DNA of 64,000 nt from Prolixibacteraceae bacterium (GTDB lineage: Bacteria; Bacteroidota; Bacteroidia; Bacteroidales; Prolixibacteraceae), in the NCBI GenBank assembly GCA_028377305.1, contig JAONJW010000007.1, forward strand, positions 1 through 64,000, written 5' to 3'. The notes under the pieces were generated by a model. It did not search any database. It was given only the letters and a program-made list of their open reading frames with translations, and had not been told where the DNA came from. Made by a program: the position numbers and the translations under genes. Positions 36,604 through 46,238 of the stretch are shown here, piece after piece. The number at the start of each line of letters is the position of its first letter. Positions within the stretch are counted from its first letter, which is position 1.

Positions 36604-38013
36604 TTACAAATCTCGACCCGGCATCATCTGAACAGAATCTTCAAAACTCAATGCTGCATTTAAAATTGTTGCAGCCAATGAAGAACCACCTTTTCGACCT
36701 TCAACAATACACTTATTTAAATCATCAAAACTCTTAATACGATGCTTTGACTCTACTACATTAACAAAACCAACCGGAGCAGCAACAACACCTGTTGGAG
36801 TCGCTTTCCCTTTTCTGATTGCATCCGTTAATTCGATTAATGCAGTTGGTGCATTACCAAAAGCATATATTGCATTTGGATGTTCTTCTACAGCCAAACG
36901 AATACCAGCCTGTGTTCTTGTTATATTCTTCTCTTTTGCCATCTTTGCAACTCTTTCATCGCTCAAATAGCACTTCACCTCAATCCCTAATCTCTCTACT
37001 GCTGCTTTTCTAATCCCAGACTTCACCATCGTTACATCGGTAATAATCACAGCATTTCCAGATTTCAAATAACTATTCCATTCCGCCATTGCCTCTGGAT
37101 CGCAGTAAAAGATATTCTCCATATCGAAATCTGCAGAGGTATGCACCAAATGCAATAATGGCCACAAACGCTCTAATCCCACTTCAGGGTTACGTAACTC
37201 CGACTGAATCTGCTTAAAACTTTTAATCATAATAGATTGACCAATCCCTACAGATGTTGTTTCCTCCTGATTATAGTAACCTCTTGGTGTTATAATTTTC
37301 TCTCCAACACTATAACTTTGAGAATTACCAATCACCAAGATAGTGAACATATCAATTGCTTCGTAATCGATGGTATCCAATGTACAAACAGTAACATTTT
37401 GCTCCTCACGAGCAACTTGTCGAACCACACCAACGGGTGTATCTCCAGATCTATGCTTCTTATAAATCTCAACAAATCGCCTCAACTGCCAATAACGACC
37501 TTTCGATTTTGGATTATATATTGAAGTAACAAAATCACCAATAGCTGCGGCTTCAATACGTTTCTCTATAAGAGGCCAAGGAGTCAATAAATCTGATAAA
37601 GATATCGTACACAGGTCATGTCCAATAGGAGCTCCTAATACTGCTGCAGCTGCTTGAAATGCTGAAATACCAGGAACAACAGTGACCTCAATTTGGTTAT
37701 TATGATCTTTGACCCCCATCTCTTCGATCAGAGGAGCCATACCATAAATTCCAGAATCACCTGAAGAGATCACAACAACATTCTTATCATTATGTGCATA
37801 TTCAAAAGCAATTTTAGCCCTCTCACGCTCTTTCTTCATTCCTGTATCTACACATATCACCTCTTCTCCAGCCAATTCAGTAACGAACTTAAAGTAGTAT
37901 TTATATCCTACAATCACTTCTGCACCTTTTATCGCTTCGATAGCCTGAGCTGTCATTAACGAAGTATCTCCAGGTCCAAGTCCAACAACGGTTATCTTTC
38001 CTCTTTGAGCCAT
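36604..38013 (-). CDS. Fusion: precorrin-3B C17-methyltransferase (CbiH/CobJ) + precorrin-8X methylmutase (CbiC/CobH)
   Basis: 469 residues. The N-terminal ~245 residues are CbiH: KITVVGLGPGDTSLMTAQA, VVISSGDSGIYGMA, VVPGISAFQAAAAVLGAPIGHD. From about 260 CbiC follows: SELRNPEVGLERLWPLLHLVHTSADFD, ITDVTMVKSGI, FGNAPTAL and PVGFVNVVESK. The two steps are not adjacent in the pathway, so the fusion is unlikely to channel a direct product. The start codon directly abuts the stop of cbiL. Confidence 0.93.
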   Translation of the reverse strand: MAQRGKITVVGLGPGDTSLMTAQAIEAIKGAEVIVGYKYYFKFVTELAGEEVICVDTGMKKERERAKIAFEYAHNDKNVVVISSGDSGIYGMAPLIEEMGVKDHNNQIEVTVVPGISAFQAAAAVLGAPIGHDLCTISLSDLLTPWPLIEKRIEAAAIGDFVTSIYNPKSKGRYWQLRRFVEIYKKHRSGDTPVGVVRQVAREEQNVTVCTLDTIDYEAIDMFTILVIGNSQSYSVGEKIITPRGYYNQEETTSVGIGQSIMIKSFKQIQSELRNPEVGLERLWPLLHLVHTSADFDMENIFYCDPEAMAEWNSYLKSGNAVIITDVTMVKSGIRKAAVERLGIEVKCYLSDERVAKMAKEKNITRTQAGIRLAVEEHPNAIYAFGNAPTALIELTDAIRKGKATPTGVVAAPVGFVNVVESKHRIKSFDDLNKCIVEGRKGGSSLAATILNAALSFEDSVQMMPGRDL

Positions 38014-38721
38014 CTATTTTTGTATTATCAGTATTGAGAAATATGTTTTCTTACGCCTATTAATTTCTTCTATATCGCTTGTAATAAACTCCTCTTCAGT
38101 TCCTAGTTTTTCCACATAACGAACAGTTATATTACTATATTTTTCTTGCAGATAAGGTACTAAACGATCTTTTATAGTCGAAAATTTCATAATCACGACA
38201 GTACCTGAAGTTTCAATTGCATCATCGACTTCATCAAACTCTTTTACTGCTGCTAATACTTTTAAACTATTGCTTTGAGAAGTCAATGGAATACCAAGTG
38301 TAGAACCTGCTTGGATAAAAGCAGGCACTCCGGGGATCATCTTAAAATCAATACTATCATTATTTAAACGAGGAATCAAATACCCAAAAGTACTATAAAA
38401 CGAAACATCACCTTCTGAAACAAACGCAACCTTTTTACCATTACGAATATCGATCTTAATGGACTCATAAACCTGCTGATACAAAGCCTCTGTTTCAGTC
38501 CTATCAAAACGCATAGAGATATGAAAAACTTCCACCTTAGAAATATCAATATCCAATTGTCCGATAATACTTCTAGCATGTGATTTTAACTCACCATCTC
38601 TACTTACACTACCTGGAGCATAAATTTTATCAACCAACTGAAGCGTTTTTAATGCTTTCAAAGTGATCAGCTCTGGATCCCCCGGTCCTAAAGCCACTCC
38701 ATAAACGAAAATATCTTGCAT
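38014..38721 (-). CDS. cbiL: Precorrin-2 C20-methyltransferase
   Basis: About 235 residues from ATG at 38721 (MQDIFVYGVALGPGDPELITLKALK). The track start at 38751 adds ten residues; the inner Met is followed at once by the tetrapyrrole methyltransferase glycine loop. Other motifs: VAFVSEGDVSFYSTFGYL and MIPGVPAFIQAGSTLGIPLT. It is the first gene of the corrin operon, directly under the cobalamin riboswitch. Confidence 0.93.
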   Translation of the reverse strand: MQDIFVYGVALGPGDPELITLKALKTLQLVDKIYAPGSVSRDGELKSHARSIIGQLDIDISKVEVFHISMRFDRTETEALYQQVYESIKIDIRNGKKVAFVSEGDVSFYSTFGYLIPRLNNDSIDFKMIPGVPAFIQAGSTLGIPLTSQSNSLKVLAAVKEFDEVDDAIETSGTVVIMKFSTIKDRLVPYLQEKYSNITVRYVEKLGTEEEFITSDIEEINRRKKTYFSILIIQK

Positions 38722-38795
38722 GTTCCACTTTTTTTGGGCATGAAATGCCACGAAATACGAAAAACCATACTACCACTGTAACCCGAGAAGTAATA

Positions 38796-38962
38796 TTACA
38801 AAGAGTGGCAGGTTTCCTGACTTACTTCAATATGATCTACCTTCCCACTCTTTACATAAAGAGCAGTGGCTCGGACCTAATCATATCATTTACCGAAGCT
38901 TACAGTAGCGGGCACTGTCCTAGTTCTTCACTAGATTCCCTTTAATCAATATGTGAAGAAAA
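38796..38962 (-). promoter_or_regulatory. Cobalamin riboswitch controlling the corrin operon
   Basis: Read on the minus strand this leader has GGGAATCTAGTGAAGAACTAG, ACAGTGCCCGCTACTGTAA, and the B12 box AGTCAGGAAACCTGCC, in the order and spacing of the AdoCbl-type aptamer. It sits about 75 nt before cbiL. High corrinoid should shut the operon off. The ends given are approximate. A -7-like TACATTTG lies just upstream at 38989-38982. Confidence 0.95.
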
Positions 38963-38981
38963 CACATATGAACACCACACG

Positions 38982-38989
38982 ACAAATGT
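38982..38989 (-). promoter_or_regulatory. Candidate -7 element of the corrin operon
   Basis: The minus strand reads TACATTTG, a TAnnTTTG match about 20 nt upstream of the riboswitch. The -33 element is unclear. Confidence 0.35.
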
Positions 38990-39091
38990 AATACTTTGTT
39001 TCTTAAACTACACTTCTAATGATTATTAATAATACCAATTAATCCGAATTTATGGTTTTAATCTTGACAATTCTACCCACCTATTATATAC

Positions 39092-39122
39092 AAAAAAAGA
39101 GGTGATTCATATGAATCACCTC
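39092..39122 (-). terminator. Terminator of the first SusCD operon
   Basis: GAGGTGATTCATATGAATCACCTC (39099-39122) is a perfect palindrome. On the minus strand it is followed by seven T. It lies 42 nt after the SusD stop. Confidence 0.85.
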
Positions 39123-39163
39123 CTCGAACAACAAAGTTGTATATAGTATTATCAATAAATTAC

Positions 39164-41119
39164 TTATTTACTTATCCACATTTTAGCCATAATAAACTGA
39201 GAATCGTCAGCCTTACCATACTGACGTTGAATTGCTTCATTCACATTATCAGCATTAATCGTCCTCTCGTTACTTGGATAATCTAGACGGCGAGGGCGTA
39301 CACCTGCAGTTGTTCCACCATCATGAGAAAGAATCGAACTAAAAATAGTTGTTGGAAAAACATTGGGATTATAATCTGCTTGAGATGAAATATCTTTTAA
39401 TACAGTGGCCGTGATTATTCCAGGAGCATACACAGGTAAATCTATACGTCCTCGTGTAGCAGATACTGGATTGTACGGAATATTAGTTGTTGCAGCATCA
39501 CCATTTGTTGTATAGTTCATTGCAGAACGGTTCCACAACGCAAAACCCTCATAACCATTAATCAACAGAGACTTCCATCTTTCAATCTGAATATTCTCTA
39601 TAGATGCATCTGTTATCTGTGCCAGATAATCTTCTGTCATTGTCGCATAAGTACGTCCATCTCCTGTTGATTGTTGGTAAAGAGTCATATACTTACTTGG
39701 AGTACCATCCGTTGGATACAACAATGGATATTTCTCCAATGCTAAGCGATCTGCGGCTTTTAAATGTGTCAAAGCATCTCCTCCAGGAACACTCCAACCA
39801 AGTGCTGCTGCTTCAGCCAAGATAAAATACGTCTCATCTCCAGCAAAAACAATAGTTGGAGCAGTTTCAGAACCAATAGAACCAGGGTTTAACCCACATA
39901 GAATACTGTACTGAACAGAATCTACAGAGTAATCTAGATCTGTATTACTCTCATCAAAACCTCTTTCATAAATAAAATATGCAGCAGACACCGTTGTTGT
40001 ATCCGTACCATTTGCTACACGGTACTGACCAGACCATGCATCAGATTGACTTGCACCTCTAGCAGAAGCAAAAGAAACGGGCTTCCATGGTTCACCTGGC
40101 CTAGCGACTTCTTCGAAGGGGTTAAAGTAGCTCTGTCCTGTCCAAGCCACGTAATCTCCATTTTTAGCTTGCATTACATGTGCGCCAACATAAAACAGTC
40201 GAGGGTCTTGCATTTGTTGTGCTCTATGCAGATACTCATCACCCAAATATGCATAAGCAAAACCTCCAGCTTTACCATTTATTGCGGTACCTGATCCATT
40301 TTGGTGAGATCCCCAAGGACCACCAACTTCACTATGAATTATCAATGCGGCATCTGTATTACTAAGCGTTGTAATATAACCAGCAGCGTTAGCGGCAGCC
40401 TCTTCTACAACTCCTTGTGCCCATGCAAGATCAGCTGAAGATGCTCTCATTCCTATTCTTAATAGAACTGAGTTAGCTAACTTTGCCCAAGCCTTTGCTC
40501 TTGAATCATTTGCTAAGTGTCCATAAATGATATCTTCATCTTGAGCAAATGTATTAGCACTCGTTTCCATAAGGATATCACGAGCCTCTGTCAACTCTTT
40601 AACTAAATCTTTGTAAATATCTTCCTGTTTATCATACTTTGGATAGAAAATTCTATCATCATAACCATGCCCCCCTTCACTATATGGGATATCTCCATAT
40701 AGATCTGTTAGACGCTGGTAACTTAGAGCCTTCATAATACGACCTTGAGCCAATTTAGCAGTATTTACACCATTAACATTGGACTCTTCCATCTTTGCAA
40801 TCATATCAGTTACATTCTTGATTGCATTAGTGTACATTGACCCCCATTTAGCAGAAGCAAAACTTCCCCCTGTTGAGTAAGCCTCTCCTGATTGATAAGC
40901 ATCTTGCATTAATCCTGATAGAGGTCCTGCCATAATCAAATTACCTCTCCATTCTTCGTATGCACTACCAGCATAACTTAATTGAATACCAACAAACTGA
41001 TAACCTGGATTGATTTCGTTTGTAGTATTTGGGTTCGTATTGATCGATTCAAAATCGTTTGTACACGATGAAAGCAACCCCACAATCATCGCAATAATAT
41101 AAATATTTAACCTTTTCAT
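39164..41119 (-). CDS. SusD-like outer-membrane lipoprotein (SusD/RagB family, SusD_2 type)
   Basis: 651 residues with lipobox GLLSSC. The mature start NDFESINTNPNTTNEINPGYQFVGIQLSYAGSAYEEWRGNLI and the SMYTNAIKNVTDMIAKMEES helix fit the SusD-like_2 group, and VNEAIQRQYGKADDSQFIMAKMWISK closes the protein. It is the surface glycan- or peptide-binding lid of the paired SusC transporter. It lies 7 nt after susC. No enzyme genes are beside it, so the ligand is unknown. Confidence 0.9.
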   Translation of the reverse strand: MKRLNIYIIAMIVGLLSSCTNDFESINTNPNTTNEINPGYQFVGIQLSYAGSAYEEWRGNLIMAGPLSGLMQDAYQSGEAYSTGGSFASAKWGSMYTNAIKNVTDMIAKMEESNVNGVNTAKLAQGRIMKALSYQRLTDLYGDIPYSEGGHGYDDRIFYPKYDKQEDIYKDLVKELTEARDILMETSANTFAQDEDIIYGHLANDSRAKAWAKLANSVLLRIGMRASSADLAWAQGVVEEAAANAAGYITTLSNTDAALIIHSEVGGPWGSHQNGSGTAINGKAGGFAYAYLGDEYLHRAQQMQDPRLFYVGAHVMQAKNGDYVAWTGQSYFNPFEEVARPGEPWKPVSFASARGASQSDAWSGQYRVANGTDTTTVSAAYFIYERGFDESNTDLDYSVDSVQYSILCGLNPGSIGSETAPTIVFAGDETYFILAEAAALGWSVPGGDALTHLKAADRLALEKYPLLYPTDGTPSKYMTLYQQSTGDGRTYATMTEDYLAQITDASIENIQIERWKSLLINGYEGFALWNRSAMNYTTNGDAATTNIPYNPVSATRGRIDLPVYAPGIITATVLKDISSQADYNPNVFPTTIFSSILSHDGGTTAGVRPRRLDYPSNERTINADNVNEAIQRQYGKADDSQFIMAKMWISK

Positions 41120-41126
41120 CTCTTAC

Positions 41127-44100
41127 TTAGAATTTTACATTTAGATTAAAACCAAAGCTTGCAGGTAATGACATATTACCATATTCAATACCACTACCAC
41201 CGTTACTGATTGAGAATGCAGCCTGTGGGTCAATATTATCAGTTGCTTTATAGATATATCCTAAATTCTTTCCAAATACACCTAAATTCACACCTCTTAT
41301 GTAATCAATATTATCAAACCATTTCGAAGGTAGACTATACATTACACTCAACTCTTTAACTGAAATATACGAAGCATCATAAATAAATTGCTCATCTACA
41401 CCAGCAACTCTCTGATAAAAATCTTGTGGAACAGCAGTCGTTCCTTTTCCCTCTAGCTCGGTAGGATACCAAACTTCGTTAGGAACAAACTCACTACGCC
41501 CTAGAGTTGATTCATGCTTACCTGCAGAATATGCTGAAGCCTCTGTTGCGGAGTACACTTCTCCACCAAATTTCGAATCAAGCACCAAGTTGAAGGTAAA
41601 TCCTTTATAAGTTACAGTATTAATCCAACCAAACATTAGATCTGGAATTCCCGAACCAATCGGAGTCGGACTAGAGGAAGCAATAGGCAACCCATTCTCA
41701 TCCAAAACAATTGTACCATCCTCTCCACGTTGGTAAGTCGAACCTAAAATTGTTCCATACGAATAACCAGTAGATGCTATAGTAGAAACTCCTCCACCTT
41801 CTAACAAGATAATTTGATTAACCTCATCTGCTAATTCCTCAACCGTATTTTTGTTGTAAGCAAAGTTCAATGTAGTATTCCATGTCACTTCTGAAGTCTG
41901 AATTGGTGTAGCATATAGTTGAACTTCAATACCTGAGTTACGGATCGAACCAGAGTTTACAACAGCATTATTATAGCCCGATGCATCTGAAACCTGAACT
42001 TGAATAATTTGATCAACAGCCAAAGAGTTATAATAAGTTACATCCACCCCTAACCTATTACTAAAGAATTTCAATTCCGTACCGAATTCATAAGAAGTCA
42101 TAGTAGATGGCTTAAGATCTGCATTAGGAATTGTACCTCCGTCTATACCTCCAGAAGGCATATTAGCACCACCCCATCCTGGGTGTTGATTACTATCCAA
42201 GTTATATTGCAGCGTCAACTTGTAAGGATCAGTATCTGAACCTACCTGAGCCCATGAACCTCGAACTTTTGCAAAAGAAATAAACTCTGGCAATTCGAAT
42301 GCATCAGATATCACAAACGATGAAGCAATAGATGGGTAAAAATATGAATTGTTATCCATTGGTAGCGTAGATGACCAGTCATTACGAGCACTCACATCCA
42401 CAAATAAGAAGTTGTTATATCTGAACTGAGCCGTACCATAAACAGAATTAATTCTTCTATGGTAAAAACTTGTACCTGCGGTATTATCACGTCCCTTATT
42501 TGGAACCTGTAAATTTGGATCTGCAAAATCTGAAGAGAATATAGAGATTGATTCAGATTCCTGATCCCATTTTGACGCACCTGCATTTACAGTTAAGCCA
42601 AACTTCTCATTGAAATCTTTATTATAAGTTATCAATGCATCCATATTCGTCTCAACATTCTGAAATTTTTCTGAATTTGCTCTACCTCTTTCATAATACG
42701 GTGTTCCTATTGGATACAAAGCATCTGAGTTATTAAAAGTCAAATCACCTCCATAACGAACCTGAGCACTCAATGCTTCTGTAAAATTAAATTTAGCAGA
42801 AACCATTGAGATCAAACGATCTTTTTCATAATTATTCTGTACCTCATTCAATGTCCAATAAGGGTTACTATTATTCAAACCAACTCCAATAGGCAAACCT
42901 GTAACAGGGTCCTTGTAGTTCTGAAGTTGTGATAAAGAGACGTTATTTGGAACACCAAGTAGCTGTACTGTTGGATTAAATGCAGAACTACCCATTAATG
43001 ATGCATCTGATTTCTCATTAGTATAAGCCAATTTTGCATTCAACTCTAATTTACCATCAAAGGCTTTTGCTCCTCCGTTCAAACTTAATGCATTACGATC
43101 ATAAGTTGTTTGAGGAACCAATCCATCATTAGTGGTGTTACTATATGAGAATCTCACGTTTGAATCGTCTCCTCTATTGGTTACAGAAACCGAATTGGTC
43201 CATGTCGTACCGTTCTCATAGAAATTGTTCTCATTATCATGGAAACGATATGCTGCATCTTTGTTACCCTGGTAATCTGTATATGTAGATTGGTTTGCAT
43301 AACTGTTACCCCACATCGAAGTGAAATTATTTGCATCAGCTTGTGAAGAAGGAGCATTACCTTGGTCTCCTTGTCCATAAACATCTTGCCACTTAGAATA
43401 TACTCTAGCCTTATCTAACGTGAAGTTCGAGTTGAACTCCACTTGAGTTCCTTTGGCTCCTTTTCCTGTTTTGGTCGTAATTAAAACCACACCATTCATC
43501 GCTCTCGTACCATATAGAGCAGTTGCTGAAGCCCCTTTTAGAACCGAGATATTTTCAATATCATCTGATGAAATACCTGACAAACCGTTACCAGAGTCTA
43601 TACCTCCATTGTCTTTATCATCCGCATCAGAAAATTGATTATTGGCAATTGGCACACCATCCACTACATAGAGAGGTTGGTTACTACCTGCTAGATTCGC
43701 ATTACCCCTGATGATAACCGATGAGGATCCTCCAGGACCTTGACCTGTTTGATTCACCTGTACACCTGCAAGACGCCCAGAAAGTGAGCTCATCACATTC
43801 GCATCTTTTGCTGAAGCATATGCTTCCTCTCCAACTTCTGAAGCGGCATACCCTAAGGATTTCTTCTCTCTTTTTATACCCAAAGCAGTTACAACTACAT
43901 CATCCAGCTGCTCTAGATCTGCATCCATTGTTATATTTATAACATCTTGACCTGAATAGGCAATTTCTTTTGTTTTTAGACCAACAAACTGAGATACTAA
44001 GGTTGCGTTTGTTTGATATTCTAAAGTAATCTTTAAACGATAGTTCCCATCAAAATCGGTAACCGTACCAATTGATGTTCCTTTAATCATTACAGTCGCT

Positions 44101-44243
44101 CCAGGAACGGGTAATCCATCTTGGCTTGACTTTACAATACCGGTAAGAAATTTATCTTGCGCAAAAAGAGCTGAGACACTAAATAGCATCACGAAAACAA
44201 GTGAAAATTTTCTTAACCACTGCAATTGGTGATTCTTCTTCAT
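41127..44243 (-). CDS. SusC/RagA TonB-dependent outer-membrane transporter
   Basis: 1038 residues. Signal peptide to LFAQ, a carboxypeptidase-like beta domain (ILTGIVKSSQDGLPVPGATVMIKGTSIGTVTDFDGNYRL region), a TonB box-like stretch (DDVVVTALGIKREKKSLGYA), the plug (IIRGNANLAGSNQPLYVVDGVPI, LKGASATALYGTRAMNGVVLITTK) and a 22-strand barrel ending in FGFNLNVKF. It imports ligands captured by the SusD partner using TonB energy. It is the first gene of a two-gene leftward operon. Confidence 0.95.
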   Translation of the reverse strand: MKKNHQLQWLRKFSLVFVMLFSVSALFAQDKFLTGIVKSSQDGLPVPGATVMIKGTSIGTVTDFDGNYRLKITLEYQTNATLVSQFVGLKTKEIAYSGQDVINITMDADLEQLDDVVVTALGIKREKKSLGYAASEVGEEAYASAKDANVMSSLSGRLAGVQVNQTGQGPGGSSSVIIRGNANLAGSNQPLYVVDGVPIANNQFSDADDKDNGGIDSGNGLSGISSDDIENISVLKGASATALYGTRAMNGVVLITTKTGKGAKGTQVEFNSNFTLDKARVYSKWQDVYGQGDQGNAPSSQADANNFTSMWGNSYANQSTYTDYQGNKDAAYRFHDNENNFYENGTTWTNSVSVTNRGDDSNVRFSYSNTTNDGLVPQTTYDRNALSLNGGAKAFDGKLELNAKLAYTNEKSDASLMGSSAFNPTVQLLGVPNNVSLSQLQNYKDPVTGLPIGVGLNNSNPYWTLNEVQNNYEKDRLISMVSAKFNFTEALSAQVRYGGDLTFNNSDALYPIGTPYYERGRANSEKFQNVETNMDALITYNKDFNEKFGLTVNAGASKWDQESESISIFSSDFADPNLQVPNKGRDNTAGTSFYHRRINSVYGTAQFRYNNFLFVDVSARNDWSSTLPMDNNSYFYPSIASSFVISDAFELPEFISFAKVRGSWAQVGSDTDPYKLTLQYNLDSNQHPGWGGANMPSGGIDGGTIPNADLKPSTMTSYEFGTELKFFSNRLGVDVTYYNSLAVDQIIQVQVSDASGYNNAVVNSGSIRNSGIEVQLYATPIQTSEVTWNTTLNFAYNKNTVEELADEVNQIILLEGGGVSTIASTGYSYGTILGSTYQRGEDGTIVLDENGLPIASSSPTPIGSGIPDLMFGWINTVTYKGFTFNLVLDSKFGGEVYSATEASAYSAGKHESTLGRSEFVPNEVWYPTELEGKGTTAVPQDFYQRVAGVDEQFIYDASYISVKELSVMYSLPSKWFDNIDYIRGVNLGVFGKNLGYIYKATDNIDPQAAFSISNGGSGIEYGNMSLPASFGFNLNVKF

Positions 44244-44773
44244 CTTTTTGTTGTTAGTAATATAATAATAAAACTTTGTTCTTTCTAACCCTGAATAAGA
44301 AGTTGAGTCTAAATACTTCTTATCAAGCTCTTAGCAAACCTATTTGAAATGCTATCATTTTCTTATTTTATCATCCCAACGATGGTACTACTAATGATTT
44401 TTACATATCTACATAATACTACGAAAAGCTATAAACACCTAGCAAAGAACAACATAAACCAAACATGTTCTAAAACAGCAATCTAACACAGATGAAGCCC
44501 ATTTGTTCAATCTAAACACTATATACTAAGAGGTTAAGTGAGTCTTTAATAACACAGAAACAATATAATACACAAAGATGATTTAATTAACACAATGTCA
44601 ATATTGTAGATATAATCTTAAGTATTAGCTAAACTTTTATTGCTTAATTAAAAATTATAATATCTAATTGATCGAAAACACAAACGATAGTCAACTTTTT
44701 TTGTACTAATATTAACTAGATATTAGGAATTAATTCACAATTAAGTATTATTCAATTGTCAATTTGGTAACAT
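44244..44773. other. Intergenic region upstream of the first SusCD operon
   Basis: 530 AT-rich bases between the SusC start and the stop of the BamA-like gene. It must contain the SusC promoter on the minus strand. I see no ORF, strong hairpin or match to the repeats found elsewhere. Confidence 0.5.
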
Positions 44774-45943
44774 TTAGAATGCCTCAGTCATATTGAAGTA
44801 AAGAAGGGTATTTCCAACAACAGGATCCCGACCAACATCAATTCTAAAGTTCATTCTTGGTTGCACTTCTATTCTTAGACCAACACCATAATTTGGTAAA
44901 ACCCCATCAACATTCCAAGGTGATTCCCCCATTAGACCTACACCAGCCCAAGCCGCAAATCCTAAGCGATTCAACATTTTGGTTGCAAAATTATGTGGGA
45001 CAACATTTAGCATATGCCTATATTCACACACTAAGGCTGTTGCAGCTTTATCCCTAAACTGTCCTTTATAATAGCCCCTCAAATCAAAAGGAGAACCAAC
45101 AGAAGGGAATTGTGTAAAAGGAATTTCTCCCGAAGCATAACTTGATTTAGCAAGCCAAGACAACACAGAACGCTTTCCTAACTTCGGTAATCTTAGATAT
45201 TGGCTATAGGTAAAATCTGTAACATTAAAAGCATAATCACTACCTAAAATAGAAGCGTACTGCACAAATTGAAGATCAAAATAAATCCCTTTATATGCAT
45301 TCACTGGAATATCCCTTGTGTCATAGCTTACTTTAACACCAAGTCCAGAAGTCAGCATATCAATACCATCAACTGTTCCACCATCATCCAAATAGTAAGG
45401 GTCCTCAATAATCTCTTTCGCAGGATCAATAATTTTGTTTATTCTCAGGTCATAAACAGGTCCTATGAAGAAATCACTAGATGAAATACGAAACAAAACA
45501 ATCGGATTTAATCGAAACATACTATTACTATAAGAGGTCGTACTATCCGACCGAACCGTATTCTTATTTTGATCATATCCTACACCATAGTAATTATCTG
45601 TGGTATTCACATAAGAATAGAGCCCCATTAATCTTATCTTATCTTCTTTAAAAAACAGTTGTGGACGAACCAATATATTAACCCCACCCTCAAACAAAAA
45701 TGCAAAAGCGATTGGAACAACAGACCTTTTGCTAATGGTGTCCTGCATATTCATCTGGAATGTAAACAGTGCACTACCACCGATCAACACACCAAAATCA
45801 GGAGTATAACCAGGACCTCCTAGAATACTAAAACGAACATTCTTAGTAGAATCTCTTTCTGCTTTAGCTTTCTTCTTTTCACTAGCAAAAGTAGTTCCTA
45901 CTACACATAAAAGAACGAATATCAATAATCGTCGTAAAGCCAT
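44774..45943 (-). CDS. BamA/TamA-like outer-membrane beta-barrel protein
   Basis: 389 residues with a signal peptide (RRLLIFVLLCVVGTTFAS). The region resembles the Omp85 surface-antigen barrel: VSYDTRDIPVNAYKGIYFDLQF and GSPFDLRGYYKGQFRDKAATALVCEYRHM hold the conserved loop-6-like LRGY motif. It ends in NTLLYFNMTEAF, with a terminal Phe. It has no POTRA domains, so it is not BamA itself. Function unknown; lipid or protein transport across the outer membrane is possible. It lies alone between two SusCD operons. Confidence 0.8.
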   Translation of the reverse strand: MALRRLLIFVLLCVVGTTFASEKKKAKAERDSTKNVRFSILGGPGYTPDFGVLIGGSALFTFQMNMQDTISKRSVVPIAFAFLFEGGVNILVRPQLFFKEDKIRLMGLYSYVNTTDNYYGVGYDQNKNTVRSDSTTSYSNSMFRLNPIVLFRISSSDFFIGPVYDLRINKIIDPAKEIIEDPYYLDDGGTVDGIDMLTSGLGVKVSYDTRDIPVNAYKGIYFDLQFVQYASILGSDYAFNVTDFTYSQYLRLPKLGKRSVLSWLAKSSYASGEIPFTQFPSVGSPFDLRGYYKGQFRDKAATALVCEYRHMLNVVPHNFATKMLNRLGFAAWAGVGLMGESPWNVDGVLPNYGVGLRIEVQPRMNFRIDVGRDPVVGNTLLYFNMTEAF

Positions 45944-46183
45944 GGAGTCTTTTATTTAATCATTATTATTACTTAAACACAGGGAGAATCAAAATAGTTT
46001 AGGTGACAACTAAAATTTTATCTAACACCGTCAAACATATACCGAATCTTCCCTCCATTCGAATTGCAAGAGGTATACCATGTTATGGTAATTGTTATGA
46101 AAATTCCCTAAACAACACATAATTCAAATACTCTTTATGAAAGCTCCCACTATGTCTCAACAACCACGACCTTTAAAAAACAA

Positions 46184-46209
46184 AAAAAGAGGTCCTAAGA
46201 CCCCTTTTT
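46184..46209. terminator. Bidirectional terminator downstream of the second SusCD operon
   Basis: AAAAAGAGGTC and GACCCCTTTTT form an 11-bp stem with a 4-nt loop, with A and T tracts on both sides. It lies 30 nt after the SusD stop on the minus strand. Confidence 0.8.
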
Positions 46210-46238
46210 ATCATCATTAACCACTATCTAAAAGACCA

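Noticed and set aside
38745-38945. Plus-strand 66-aa ORF
   Set aside because: It lies over the cobalamin riboswitch on the opposite strand; the RNA structure explains the sequence.
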